From 4572-13 sp964594065 (GTDB lineage Bacteria > Planctomycetota > Phycisphaerae > Sedimentisphaerales > Anaerohalosphaeraceae), in the NCBI GenBank assembly GCA_964594065.1, contig CAZQKX010000011.1:1-64000 (forward strand): 64,000 nucleotides of DNA. The letters run 5' to 3'. Below, piece by piece: positions 35,102-43,880 of this stretch (the first letter of the stretch is position 1; each line of letters begins with the position of its first letter). A program made the translations under genes and the position numbers. Below the pieces are notes generated by a model that saw only the letters and a program-made list of their open reading frames with translations, searched no databases and was not told where the DNA came from.

Positions 35102-36139
35102 TTACAACAATCTAATCCCTGCTTCTTTACATCGTTTCACGGTTTCTTGGGGCCAGATGCTGGCATGAACTTCACCGATATGCAGTTTTTGTAAATAGAA
35201 CATACACAACCTTGACTGACCAATGCCTCCTCCAACGGTCAATGGAAACTCATCATTCAACAATCTCTTGTGCCATTGTTGTTCTGCTCGTTCAGGACAG
35301 TTCCGAACTTTCAATTGTTCGATCAAACTATCTTTATCGACTCGAATACCCATAGAACTCAGTTCGAATCCTCTTTGCAGCACAGGATTCCACACAAATA
35401 TATCTCCATTAAGCCCTCTCCTGCCATTTCCATTGAGCGTAATCCAATCATCATAGTCAGGCGCCCGGCCGTCATGAAATCTGCCCTCAGATAACTCGGC
35501 CCCGATGCCGATGATGAATACAGCCCCATACTCCTTAGCTATTTTATTTTCCCGCGTTTGAGGAGGCAGATCGGGATATTTTTCAGCCAGGTCTTCCGTA
35601 TGGATAAAAACGATCTCCTCGGGAAGTAACGGAGCTAGGTCGGAAAATTTTTCGCAAACAGCTTTCTCCGTAGATTTGATCGCATTATATATTTTTCTGA
35701 CGATCTCTTTTAAGAAGTCCAGGTGCCTTTCTTCTTTTCCAATAATTCGTTCCCAATCCCATTGGTCTACATAGATAGAATGTATATTGTCCAGCACTTC
35801 TTCAGGCCTCAGGGCATTCATATCAGTATATAAGCCTTCACCCTGCTCAAATCCATATTCCGCCAGAGCCATTCGTTTCCACTTGGCTAACGAAAAAAGA
35901 CATTCCGCTTCGGCCATTTCGGCATCGGGAATTTGGAACGATACCTTTTTTTCAACACCATTCAAATCATCGTTTATTCCTGACCCTTTTCGTAAAAAGA
36001 ACGGTGATGAAATTCTTTGTAGATTCAGCTCGTGGGATAACTGCTCCTCAAATGTATCTTTAATGAACTTAATGGCCGTTTCGGTTTCCCGCAGGGACAA
36101 CACAGATTTGTAATTATCATCGACAAATAATTCTGGCAT
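35102..36139 (-). CDS. asnA: Aspartate-ammonia ligase
   Basis: An asparagine synthetase of the AsnA type, which uses ammonia and ATP and has a class II tRNA-synthetase-like fold. Diagnostic segments: LNLQRISSPFF, GINDDLNGVEKKVSF, EAECLFSLAKWKR, ALRPEEVLDNIHSIYVDQWDWE, PDYDDWITLNGNGRRGLNGD and TVGGGIGQSRLCMF. Length is about 345, against about 330 in Escherichia coli. The start is set at ATG 36139 because GAGG lies 6 bases upstream; an ATG at 36145 and a GTG at 36151 would place that site too close or inside the gene. It lies 73 bases upstream of the sugar dehydrogenase gene on the same strand. Confidence 0.95.
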   Translation of the reverse strand: MPELFVDDNYKSVLSLRETETAIKFIKDTFEEQLSHELNLQRISSPFFLRKGSGINDDLNGVEKKVSFQIPDAEMAEAECLFSLAKWKRMALAEYGFEQGEGLYTDMNALRPEEVLDNIHSIYVDQWDWERIIGKEERHLDFLKEIVRKIYNAIKSTEKAVCEKFSDLAPLLPEEIVFIHTEDLAEKYPDLPPQTRENKIAKEYGAVFIIGIGAELSEGRFHDGRAPDYDDWITLNGNGRRGLNGDIFVWNPVLQRGFELSSMGIRVDKDSLIEQLKVRNCPERAEQQWHKRLLNDEFPLTVGGGIGQSRLCMFYLQKLHIGEVHASIWPQETVKRCKEAGIRLL

Positions 36140-36553
36140 TTTCATCCTCACTGGTATTGTTTAATCGTGCCTCTGCTTCCAAGCAGATCGTAAAGCTCTT
36201 AGTTTATTACCAATCGCATTATATCTATCTTCAGTCTGAAGAGCAATAAGAATAGGGAAATAATCGTTCCCTTCTAAATACGGTTCCATTTACGATAGAG
36301 CATCCCTTAAAAACTTCCATATAATAATTTCAATCTGTCTTTTTTCTGTCAAGGATGATTTACATGAAATTTAAAATCACATTTTAGGCACTTATTCAAC
36401 CGGGTCAAGTAGGATCAACCTCTATACTGGACTTTTCCTTATATTTCAGTTATAATCACCTTTCACGGCATATTCTATTTGGCTATTGACAGACATCAGC
36501 CGGATGTGGTCGAGGCAAGAGAACAAGGATGTGTACTATTTAGGAGCGGGGCA
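36140..36553. other. Intergenic region between asnA and panE
   Basis: About 410 bases between divergent genes with no gene of its own. It is AT-rich and holds the panE promoter at 36428-36456. An in-frame extension upstream of panE (from 36479) is judged noncoding because a good ribosome-binding site precedes the ATG at 36554. No riboswitch structure was recognised. Confidence 0.6.
36428..36456 (+). promoter_or_regulatory. Candidate panE promoter
   Basis: TGGACT at 36428-36433, a 17-base spacer, and a perfect TATAAT at 36451-36456. Transcription would begin about 36463, giving a 91-base leader to the panE ATG. Confidence 0.6.
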
Positions 36554-37480
36554 ATGCGAATTGCAGTTGTTGGTGCTGGTGCGATGGGAGGGCTTTATGG
36601 AGCTTTCCTGGCCCGTGTAGGCGGCGATATACACTTTCTTATGCGACGCGACTATGAGGCCGTCAAATCCTCCGGTCTGACCGTTAAAAGCTGTCTGGGC
36701 GATTTCCACTTAGACCACGTTAACTGCTATCGCCACCCAGAAGAAATTGGCACTGTGGACCTTGTTTTCGTCGGTCTAAAAACCACTGCCAATCAGTACT
36801 ATCAGCAACTTATCTCTCCCCTGATGGGCCCGAATACTAAGGTTCTTTCCGCCCAGAACGGCTTGGGCAATGAAGAACAACTGGCTGAACTTTTTGGCCC
36901 CAGATGCGTTGCTGGCGGTCTGGCCTTTTTATGCTCCAACCGTCTATCGCCAGGCGTCATCAATCATCTTGATTATGGTTTCTTAAAGATTGGGAATTTT
37001 CAACGCCTTCCGGATGATACACTACGCACATTCACTGGGATGATACAGGAGGCCGGAGTAGAATGTACAACCATTGACGATCTGACATTGGCCCGCTGGC
37101 AAAAACTCATCTGGAATGTTCCCTTTAACGGCCTGTCTACCCTATTGGATCTGACCGTTGATAAAATTATGCAAGACCCTCAGTTGCACGAGCAAGCCTG
37201 GCGGTTGATGAAAGAAGTCCAGACTGCTGCTCAATCTGACAAACTGAATATCGACGATGAATTTCTGGAACACATGATGGACCTTACCACGAAAATGAAA
37301 CCCTACTTTACTTCCATGCATCTGGATCGACAGCATGGCAATCCCATGGAAATCGAATCCATTATCGGAGAACCTCTACGCCGCGGCCAACGACACAAAC
37401 TTCATCTCCCCGAAATGCAAACCCTCTATACCGATTTAATAAAAATTGATCAAATGTCGAAGGATAAGAAAGGCACTTAG
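36554..37480 (+). CDS. panE: 2-dehydropantoate 2-reductase
   Basis: A 308-residue NADPH-dependent ketopantoate reductase of pantothenate and coenzyme A synthesis. The Rossmann motif MRIAVVGAGAMGGLYGAFLA opens the protein. VFVGLKTTAN, LSAQNGLGNEE and the catalytic Lys region RWQKLIWNVPFNGLS follow; the substrate-binding C-terminal domain ends with HGNPMEIESIIGEPLRRG. ATG 36554 is chosen because AGGAG lies 7 bases upstream and the family starts right at the Rossmann strand. No other pantothenate gene is adjacent, and some family members act on other 2-oxo acids. Confidence 0.88.
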   Translation: MRIAVVGAGAMGGLYGAFLARVGGDIHFLMRRDYEAVKSSGLTVKSCLGDFHLDHVNCYRHPEEIGTVDLVFVGLKTTANQYYQQLISPLMGPNTKVLSAQNGLGNEEQLAELFGPRCVAGGLAFLCSNRLSPGVINHLDYGFLKIGNFQRLPDDTLRTFTGMIQEAGVECTTIDDLTLARWQKLIWNVPFNGLSTLLDLTVDKIMQDPQLHEQAWRLMKEVQTAAQSDKLNIDDEFLEHMMDLTTKMKPYFTSMHLDRQHGNPMEIESIIGEPLRRGQRHKLHLPEMQTLYTDLIKIDQMSKDKKGT

Positions 37481-37500
37481 TGCCATTGAGAAATGGACCC

Positions 37501-38100
37501 TTAGACTTCGATATCCGCAAAACAGCCGGGAGAATGCTCTTTCAAGAGAGCTAAGATCCGGTGACAAACGTTCCGTATCTCCCACTGCGCCTTCTTTGAC
37601 AACCGGAGATTCATGATATGCCGCCATTCTCTGAAATTTGCCGTGACAACGATCTCACTGACACAGGCATTGGGTAAAACATACCTGGCGTCCTCCCTTT
37701 TCATTCCGCGACAGCGCCACTTGAGATACATTTGCCGAATGGTCTGCATATCGTCATGATAGTCCTGCACATATTCGTCGGATACAGACTCGGGTAAAAC
37801 GTAGTTGAAATTATCCTCGCTGACATACCGTTGGGATTGTTGTGATATGGACATTAAACGATGACGAACCAATTGATGAGTCATTGCACGCGAACAGTTT
37901 TTTATCCTGAATGTTGCTGAAGCATGCTCCAGAGGTGATTCATGCCCCATTTTCATCAGCTTTTCGATAAATCCTTTTTCTGATCCTTCTTTGCTTTTAT
38001 CAAAACTTAGATAGCATGTTCTGCCGGCCTTTTCGATGACTTTCTCCGCATTCGGCGTGATCATGATTAATTCGACCGATAGTTCTTTCGTGGTGTACAT
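37501..38100 (-). CDS. thyX: Flavin-dependent thymidylate synthase
   Basis: A 199-residue ThyX, which makes dTMP from dUMP using FAD, NADPH and methylenetetrahydrofolate. The family motif RHRxxSxxxxSxRY is complete (RHRLMSISQQSQRY, about residues 78-91). The upstream HESPLEHASATFRI and downstream RYVLPNA and FREWRHIMNLR are also typical. Length is a little shorter than average for the family. The ATG at 38100 has only a weak ribosome-binding site. It lies convergent to panE with a 20-base gap, and 63 bases after the small zinc-ribbon membrane protein gene. Confidence 0.95.
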   Translation of the reverse strand: MYTTKELSVELIMITPNAEKVIEKAGRTCYLSFDKSKEGSEKGFIEKLMKMGHESPLEHASATFRIKNCSRAMTHQLVRHRLMSISQQSQRYVSEDNFNYVLPESVSDEYVQDYHDDMQTIRQMYLKWRCRGMKREDARYVLPNACVSEIVVTANFREWRHIMNLRLSKKAQWEIRNVCHRILALLKEHSPGCFADIEV

Positions 38101-38163
38101 TAGATTGAGCCCTTTTCCGTTATAACTGGTTGTGATTGAAAATGTCAGTGTCCGTGCAATGGG

Positions 38164-38529
38164 TCAGATCTCAATCCCGCGTTTTCTTAACGCGACGGTT
38201 TTTTCCTGTGAGCATGGCTCACATCGAAACCGGGGGACCTCCTTGCTTCGATCATAATTTTTGGTTTTGACCAACCGATACCCGCGAGAGATCTTACCAC
38301 AGTTGCAGCATTGTACGTTTTCCTCGATCTGCCATTGTGCTTGAAGCAGACGCGAGGTAAAAATGAACTTATCCACCCAGAAGAAGATCAAACCCCCGAT
38401 CAGGTTGGCCACGACTGTAGCGCACAGCCTGCTTACGTTTGAAAGCCAAACTAACACAATCGCCAAGATCGGTGTGCTTAGCTGCCACCTTAGAAGGTAC
38501 AGAAGATACTGTTTGAAGTTTATTCGCAT
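38164..38529 (-). CDS. Small GtrA-like membrane protein with zinc ribbon
   Basis: A 121-residue protein; ATG 38529 follows AAGGGA at good spacing, so the longer frame to 38604 is rejected. The N-terminal half has two hydrophobic helices (about 19-36, 38-54), with VVANLIGGLIFFWVDKFIF resembling the GtrA-type helix pair. The C-terminal half has two Cys pairs (CCNCGK and CEPC, about 73-110) that suggest a zinc ribbon. A full GtrA protein has four helices, so this is at most half of one. Function unknown. It probably shares a transcript with thyX. Confidence 0.6.
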   Translation of the reverse strand: MRINFKQYLLYLLRWQLSTPILAIVLVWLSNVSRLCATVVANLIGGLIFFWVDKFIFTSRLLQAQWQIEENVQCCNCGKISRGYRLVKTKNYDRSKEVPRFRCEPCSQEKTVALRKRGIEI

Positions 38530-38818
38530 TTTCCAATCCCTTAGATTTAAAAACTCCACGCCAAAAGAAGCAATATAATGATAATACACAGCAATATAGT
38601 GCAAACATTGAATATATCAAGCCCATTTTCTCAAATTCAATAAAAAAGGTTCGCCTATCCGCAATGAGATTCGTGAGTCCTTTCGCGATATCAAGAGTAT
38701 GCCCGGCTCGAACAAGCAAATCAACACCGGCAGAATCATTGAAAGCGGTCCCGTTATTCAGGCGAAATAATCTGAAGGCAAGAGGAGACTAAATAGGAGT
38801 CGATAATAAATGCTGCAG

Positions 38819-39397
38819 TTAGGGTATTGCGTCCAGCCAGTGTTGACAGAAGTTTGTCAGATCCTCCATCGTCAACCCGTTTGAGCCGCCCATCTGCCAT
38901 TGTTTTGAGAATAACGCAAAATCACCCATCCATACTATATGGGCTTGCGTAGGATTGAAAACATCCGGATAGTTATCCAAATCGTCATTAAGCCCATCTT
39001 TGTCATTATCAACGCACCCGACCGTCGGGTAAAAGTTGTCCCAGGTGGAAGTCCCCCCAAGAATATCATAGACTGGAAAAAAATCTTTTGAATCCAGGAA
39101 ATCAGCGGCACCATTACTGCGACTGCCACTGTGACAAATCAACATGATCGGTTCATTGGGGTCGAAATCGGTATAGTTGTGAAGTACACCATCGGTGTAT
39201 GGATAATTCAAAGCGCCGGGTACATGTCCAAGTGTGCCGCAATACTCTGATTCCCTACGAACGTCCACCACAATGAGATTCGGATCGTTCTGTATCAGGG
39301 TATACGCCTGTTGAACTGTGACGTCAATATGCGCTTCAGCGGATAGACATAAAGAGAAAAGAACAAGCAATGCAAAAGATCCCCATTTATTCATCAT
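38819..39397 (-). CDS. Secreted rhodanese-domain protein with dockerin-like tail
   Basis: A 192-residue exported protein using ATG 39397 after GGGAG (signal peptide ending SAEA). A rhodanese domain (about 24-120) has the active-site loop ICHSGSRS with its catalytic Cys, the N-terminal IVVDVRRESEY and the usual GHVPGALNYPY. After it come a calcium-binding DNDKDGLNDDLDNYP segment and a dockerin-like stretch (WMGDFALFSKQW, LTMEDLTNFCQHWL). Rhodaneses transfer sulfane sulfur, usually in the cytosol or periplasm. A dockerin-type tail on one is unusual and suggests extracellular or envelope attachment. It has its own promoter and stands alone. Confidence 0.8.
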   Translation of the reverse strand: MMNKWGSFALLVLFSLCLSAEAHIDVTVQQAYTLIQNDPNLIVVDVRRESEYCGTLGHVPGALNYPYTDGVLHNYTDFDPNEPIMLICHSGSRSNGAADFLDSKDFFPVYDILGGTSTWDNFYPTVGCVDNDKDGLNDDLDNYPDVFNPTQAHIVWMGDFALFSKQWQMGGSNGLTMEDLTNFCQHWLDAIP

Positions 39398-39436
39398 CAC
39401 TCCCAACTTAAGCCGGCACTTGCATCCGTTTTGCTG

Positions 39437-39465
39437 ATTATACAAAAATGTACATCAAAAGTCAA
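39437..39465 (-). promoter_or_regulatory. Promoter of the rhodanese gene
   Basis: On the minus strand: TTGACT (39465-39460), a 17-base spacer, TATAAT (39442-39437). The start would be about 39430, 33 bases before the ATG. One of the best sigma-70-type matches in the window. Confidence 0.7.
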
Positions 39466-39537
39466 GATCATCCTTGCGGCTCTCTATAATTCCTGTTTTA
39501 TGTAAACTTCGTGATTTGTGATTAAAAAAAGCAGTTC

Positions 39538-39565
39538 TTGAAAGAAAGAAAGTAAACAGTAGAAT
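39538..39565 (+). promoter_or_regulatory. Candidate promoter of the GH116-DUF5703 gene block
   Basis: TTGAAA at 39538-39543, a 16-base spacer, TAGAAT at 39560-39565, each one base off consensus. The start would be near 39572, giving a leader of about 115 bases to the GH116 ATG. Confidence 0.5.
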
Positions 39566-39686
39566 AGTCAAAACAGAGCTGAAATTGTCTCTAATAAAAA
39601 AACGCGAATGTATCTCAGCGCTTTTGAAGATGTATATTTGCGACAGGATTTGTGACAGACTTTTTTATGCAGGAGATGTTGATATA

Positions 39687-42600
39687 ATGAAGATCATCAC
39701 TTTACAGAGCCTATTGGTATGTATGATAACGGTTGCTTTTGGAAATCCAGGTAAAATGAGCAGCCAGGATATCATGGATAGTCTTGAGCTGGATTCCAAT
39801 GGAAAGACAGAAGTTGTTAAGGCTTTTCCAGACAGCTTTCCGGACGTGCTGGTCTCACGCGGGCAGCCGCTTATCTATACAAAAGATAATTCCGAAAATT
39901 TTGAATACATCGGTATGCCGATTGGGGGGCTTTGTGCAGGACAGCTTTATCTGGGGGGTGACGGCAAACTCTGGTTCTGGGATATTTTTAATCTCAACTA
40001 TCGCCGGGGACAACTCAAAGGTGAAGAGGCGTATCAATATCCGTATGTACGCAACCAACTCGAAGAAAAAGGTGCCCGCATGATCGAACAGGGCTTTTCC
40101 ATCCGAGTTAAGTCAGACGATGTCATTGTAACAAAGAATCTGGATCGTGATGGGATTAATGATATTGAGTTTCTTGGGCAATATCCTATCGGGCAGGTAA
40201 CCTATCGTGACCCGGAACTGCCGGTCGAAGTTAAATTAGAAGCATTTTCTCCCTTTATTCCATTGAATTTGGAAAACTCAATTCTGCCGGCGACGGTAAT
40301 AAACTTTACAGTAAAAAATACATCAGACATGCCGGTTGAGGCCGAACTTTCCGGCTGGATGGAGAATGCGGTACTAATCGAGTCTCGTAATAAATCCGGT
40401 CTAAACGGAAAGCTGGTTAATCGTCTCGTAAAGTTATCCGGGAACGGGCGGCGTCTCGAATATTCCGTAGTACCGGTTAAATTCCGCAAGAAATCTCAAA
40501 AACGTCCCGACATCCTCTTTGAGGATTTTGAAAATGGATACAGCAAATGGACAATTGAAGGCAATGCGTTTGAAAGCGACGGCAAGCCCTATTATCACCA
40601 GGAGTCACTGAAAGATTTTAAAGGCAAACGTCTGGCGGACTCGTTTAAAGAAGGGGACGAAGCTCAGGGAAAACTGATTTCACGGCCGTTCAGGATTGAG
40701 CGTCCGTATGTAAACTGCCTTGTGGGCGGCGGCAAGCATTCAGAGCAAACATGCATTAACATAAAAGTTGATCATAACGTTATAGCTTCGGCGACAGGCG
40801 TCAACTCTGAAGTATTGAGACCGGTCACACTCAACGTAAGTCAATATGCAGGCAAAGACGCTGTCATAGAAATTGTTGATGCTCATCGCGGCGGCTGGGG
40901 GCATGTACTCGTCGACCAGATCGTCTTTACAGATGAGGCTGATAGTCGAGGGCCTGTTGAAATGAAAAAATTGCCGGATTATGGCACCATGTCGCTGGCA
41001 TTACTCAATGGCTCCGGGGATAGTTACTCTGATTTCACAGGGCTAAAAGAACAACAATTGAATACCAGAACTCCATTGGTCGGTCAATTAGGGAGATCTC
41101 TTACGGTGGCACCTGGAGCCCAACAGGATGTTACTTTTCTTTTGACCTGGCATTTCCCAACAACATGGGTCCTTCGCAAGCAACCCGGAACCAGATACTA
41201 TGCAAAACGATTTGAAGACTCTGCCGCAGTATCTGATTATATCATCAGAAACTTCGATGAACTTACATCCGCAACTCGCTTATGGCGTGACACCTGGTAT
41301 GATTCCACGTTGCCATACTGGTTCCTGGACCGTACTTTCCTGAATACTTCGATTCTCGCCAGCAGCACATCAAGTTTGATCGGTGATCGTTTATTCTACG
41401 GTTGGGAAGGTGGTTATCAAGGATATGGCACATGTACTCATGTCTGGGGATACGTGCAGGCCATGGGACGATTGTTTCCGGACCTCGAAAAGAGTCTGCG
41501 AGAGCAGGTTGACTTTAAGCCGCAAAACGAGGGTGGAGCAATGTTGGACAATGGTCAAATTCATTTTCGTTGGTGGACTAACAGTCTGGCAGTTGACGGT
41601 CAATCCGGCTGTATTCTGCGTGCCTATCTATGCCATCAAATGTCGAAGGATAATGCGTTCCTGAAACGTATTTATCCGGGCATGAAAAAAGCCATGCAGG
41701 GCCTGACCGAAGCACGGGACGCCGATCATGACGGTATTCTGACCGGCGGTCAGCATAACACGCTCGATGCGGACTGGTACGGCAAGGTGACATGGTTGAG
41801 CTTACATTATACTGCCGCCTTACGTGCGGCTGCCGAGATGGCTGGTGAAATGGGTGATGCTGAATACGCAACGTTCTGCCGCCAGACAGCGGAAAAGGGA
41901 CGCAAGTATATTGAAGACAATCTATTCAATGGAGAATACTTCTTTCATGAAGCTGATCCGGAACACCCGACGTCACCGGGTACTTATACAGGCTTGGAAT
42001 ACAGCCAGTTGTTCGGTCAAAGCTGGGCATACCAAGTGGGGCTCGGCGAAATTATCGATCCAGTCAAGGCGAAGACAGCATTGGAATCGATGTGGCGGTA
42101 CAACTTCTCGACCGATGTTGGACCGTTCCGCCAGGTTCACAAAGGCGGACGCTGGTATGCCATGCCGGGCGAAGGGGGTCTGATCGCCTGCACCTGGCCG
42201 AGAGGTGGATCCGAAGTGCTTAAGAAAGGAAACCCGCGTTTTGCCGCTTATAACAATGAGTGCCAGAACGGTTATGAATACGCTGCGACATCGCTGATGA
42301 TGTGGCATGATATGCCGTACCATTCGCTGGCCCACATCTGGTATATGCACAACAACCGCTACCACGGCTCAAAGCGGAATCCATGGTGTGAGATCGAGTG
42401 GGGGCTGCACTATTCCCGTTCTATGGCCAGTTATGGTCACTTTGTTGGCGCCTGTGGATTTGAGTATCACGGCCCCAGGGGGTCTATCACCTTTGCTCCA
42501 CAAGTTGCTCCGGAGGATTTCAAGGCAGCGTTTACCGCTGCCCAGGGATGGGGTACATACCAGCAGAAGCGTACCGACAAAAACCAAACTTCAACGATAC

Positions 42601-42803
42601 AATTACAATATGGAGAATTGAAACTTCACACACTTAAATTCGAAGTTCCTGAAGGCCGGAACATCAAAAAGGTCAAAGTATCAATAGATGGTAAGAAGAA
42701 AATAAAAGCGACCTTTAAACAGGAAGGTGATGAGATAGAAATTGAAATGACAAAACCGATGGTGTTTACTGCTGGAGATAAACTACAAATTGAAATGAGG
42801 TAA
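39687..42803 (+). CDS. Secreted GH116-family glycosidase with inserted module
   Basis: A 1038-residue exported enzyme. ATG 39687 follows AGGAG and opens a signal peptide (MKIITLQSLLVCMITVAFG); the frame extends 34 codons upstream. The N-terminal beta domain of GH116 begins at IGMPIGGLCAGQLYLGGDGKLW. The helical barrel is at about 540-990. By comparison with the family, the nucleophile is probably the Glu of GWEGG (about 573) and the acid/base the Asp of NTLDADWYG (about 694). GH116 holds beta-glucosidases, beta-xylosidases and glucosylceramidases. Residues about 271-418 (LFEDFENGYSKW to HVLVDQIVF) form a separate beta-sandwich inserted into the N-terminal domain. It is followed after 3 bases by the binding-protein gene. 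Confidence 0.85.
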   Translation: MKIITLQSLLVCMITVAFGNPGKMSSQDIMDSLELDSNGKTEVVKAFPDSFPDVLVSRGQPLIYTKDNSENFEYIGMPIGGLCAGQLYLGGDGKLWFWDIFNLNYRRGQLKGEEAYQYPYVRNQLEEKGARMIEQGFSIRVKSDDVIVTKNLDRDGINDIEFLGQYPIGQVTYRDPELPVEVKLEAFSPFIPLNLENSILPATVINFTVKNTSDMPVEAELSGWMENAVLIESRNKSGLNGKLVNRLVKLSGNGRRLEYSVVPVKFRKKSQKRPDILFEDFENGYSKWTIEGNAFESDGKPYYHQESLKDFKGKRLADSFKEGDEAQGKLISRPFRIERPYVNCLVGGGKHSEQTCINIKVDHNVIASATGVNSEVLRPVTLNVSQYAGKDAVIEIVDAHRGGWGHVLVDQIVFTDEADSRGPVEMKKLPDYGTMSLALLNGSGDSYSDFTGLKEQQLNTRTPLVGQLGRSLTVAPGAQQDVTFLLTWHFPTTWVLRKQPGTRYYAKRFEDSAAVSDYIIRNFDELTSATRLWRDTWYDSTLPYWFLDRTFLNTSILASSTSSLIGDRLFYGWEGGYQGYGTCTHVWGYVQAMGRLFPDLEKSLREQVDFKPQNEGGAMLDNGQIHFRWWTNSLAVDGQSGCILRAYLCHQMSKDNAFLKRIYPGMKKAMQGLTEARDADHDGILTGGQHNTLDADWYGKVTWLSLHYTAALRAAAEMAGEMGDAEYATFCRQTAEKGRKYIEDNLFNGEYFFHEADPEHPTSPGTYTGLEYSQLFGQSWAYQVGLGEIIDPVKAKTALESMWRYNFSTDVGPFRQVHKGGRWYAMPGEGGLIACTWPRGGSEVLKKGNPRFAAYNNECQNGYEYAATSLMMWHDMPYHSLAHIWYMHNNRYHGSKRNPWCEIEWGLHYSRSMASYGHFVGACGFEYHGPRGSITFAPQVAPEDFKAAFTAAQGWGTYQQKRTDKNQTSTIQLQYGELKLHTLKFEVPEGRNIKKVKVSIDGKKKIKATFKQEGDEIEIEMTKPMVFTAGDKLQIEMR

Positions 42804-42806
42804 CCC

Positions 42807-43763
42807 ATGCTTTTAAGATCAATGCTGAAATATGCGTCTTTTGCCATATTGTTGATGGTTCTGAGTGGTTGCTTTAACCCAGCAAGAAAAGAAAAAGAAT
42901 TGAAGCTTGCTTTTATCACTTGTGCAAAAGATGCCCAGTTCTTTATCCCGGTTAAAAAGGGCATGACTGATGCTGCCGGCATGTTGGGGGTTCAGTGTGA
43001 TTTTCTGGGAACCGAAGGAGTGGATATCCCCGCCCAGGCAAAGATGCTGCAGCAAGCGGTCAAAGACGGCTATGACGGGATAGCTTTTAATATTATTGAT
43101 CCCGAAGCGTTTGATGATGTCATTCAGGAGGCCATTGATGCAGGTGTTCCGGTCGTCGGTTTTAATGTAGATGACCACGCAACCTCCAACGCGCGCCTCA
43201 GCAGCGTCAATCAACAGTTATATGAGGCAGGCAGGCATCTGGGGCAGCATGTTCTGCCGCGTATTCCTGACAACCGCCGTGTTTTGATGACGATGCATGA
43301 TGAAGGGATTTCAGCGTTAGAGGACCGCTTGCGAGGACTTCAGGATGTGCTTAAGAAAAAGGGAGTTCAATGGGAAGTAAAAGTGACCGGCAATGATCCC
43401 GTCAAAGGGGCAAAAGTGATTGCCGATGCACTGAAGGCAAATCCCGATATTCGAATTGTTTTAGCCACAGGGCAAGCTGATACAGAGGCCGCCGGCCGTG
43501 CGTTTGAAAAATTGGATTTTTCCAAAGACTATTGGGCGGCTGGTTTTGATCTTTCGCCCGGGATACTGCAGCTCATTCAGGACAAGCGGATTTATTGTAC
43601 CATCGATCAACAGCCTTATATTCAGGGTTTTTATCCGGTGCTTCAACTGGTACACTATCTGCGTTACGGGATCGTGCCGTCGGATATTAATGCCGGAGCC
43701 GCGATCGTTGACAGATCGAATGTGGACGCGGTTGCCGAGCGTACGAAGCAAAATTACAGATAA
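42807..43763 (+). CDS. Sugar-binding lipoprotein (type I periplasmic binding protein)
   Basis: A 318-residue lipoprotein with lipobox LSGC (Cys at residue 22), followed by a ribose/galactose-type periplasmic binding fold: KLAFITCAKDAQFFIPVKKGM, DGIAFNIIDPEAFDDVIQEAIDAGVPVVGFNVD and AGFDLSPGILQLIQDKRIYCTIDQQPYIQGF. Such proteins deliver sugars to an ABC importer. No permease or ATPase gene is in the window. GAGG lies 6 bases upstream of the ATG, and the gap after GH116 is 3 bases, so the two are co-translated. A sugar released by GH116 is the likely ligand, but it is not shown by sequence. Confidence 0.85.
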   Translation: MLLRSMLKYASFAILLMVLSGCFNPARKEKELKLAFITCAKDAQFFIPVKKGMTDAAGMLGVQCDFLGTEGVDIPAQAKMLQQAVKDGYDGIAFNIIDPEAFDDVIQEAIDAGVPVVGFNVDDHATSNARLSSVNQQLYEAGRHLGQHVLPRIPDNRRVLMTMHDEGISALEDRLRGLQDVLKKKGVQWEVKVTGNDPVKGAKVIADALKANPDIRIVLATGQADTEAAGRAFEKLDFSKDYWAAGFDLSPGILQLIQDKRIYCTIDQQPYIQGFYPVLQLVHYLRYGIVPSDINAGAAIVDRSNVDAVAERTKQNYR

Positions 43764-43880
43764 AGAATTTACTTGGGATGAAATAAACCATATCCTATAA
43801 GTGTTACATGCATTTGTTTTTAAGATAACGGCTGAGTAAGAATAATCTGATAAGTTTTTCAGTTTGAAAGAAATAATAGA

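Noticed and set aside
38369..38719. 116-codon minus-strand frame overlapping the GtrA-like gene
   Set aside because: It overlaps in another frame the better supported gene at 38164-38529, which has a ribosome-binding site and two Cys pairs.
39785..40083. Plus-strand frame inside the GH116 gene
   Set aside because: Frame-shifted shadow of the GH116 coding sequence with no independent start signal.
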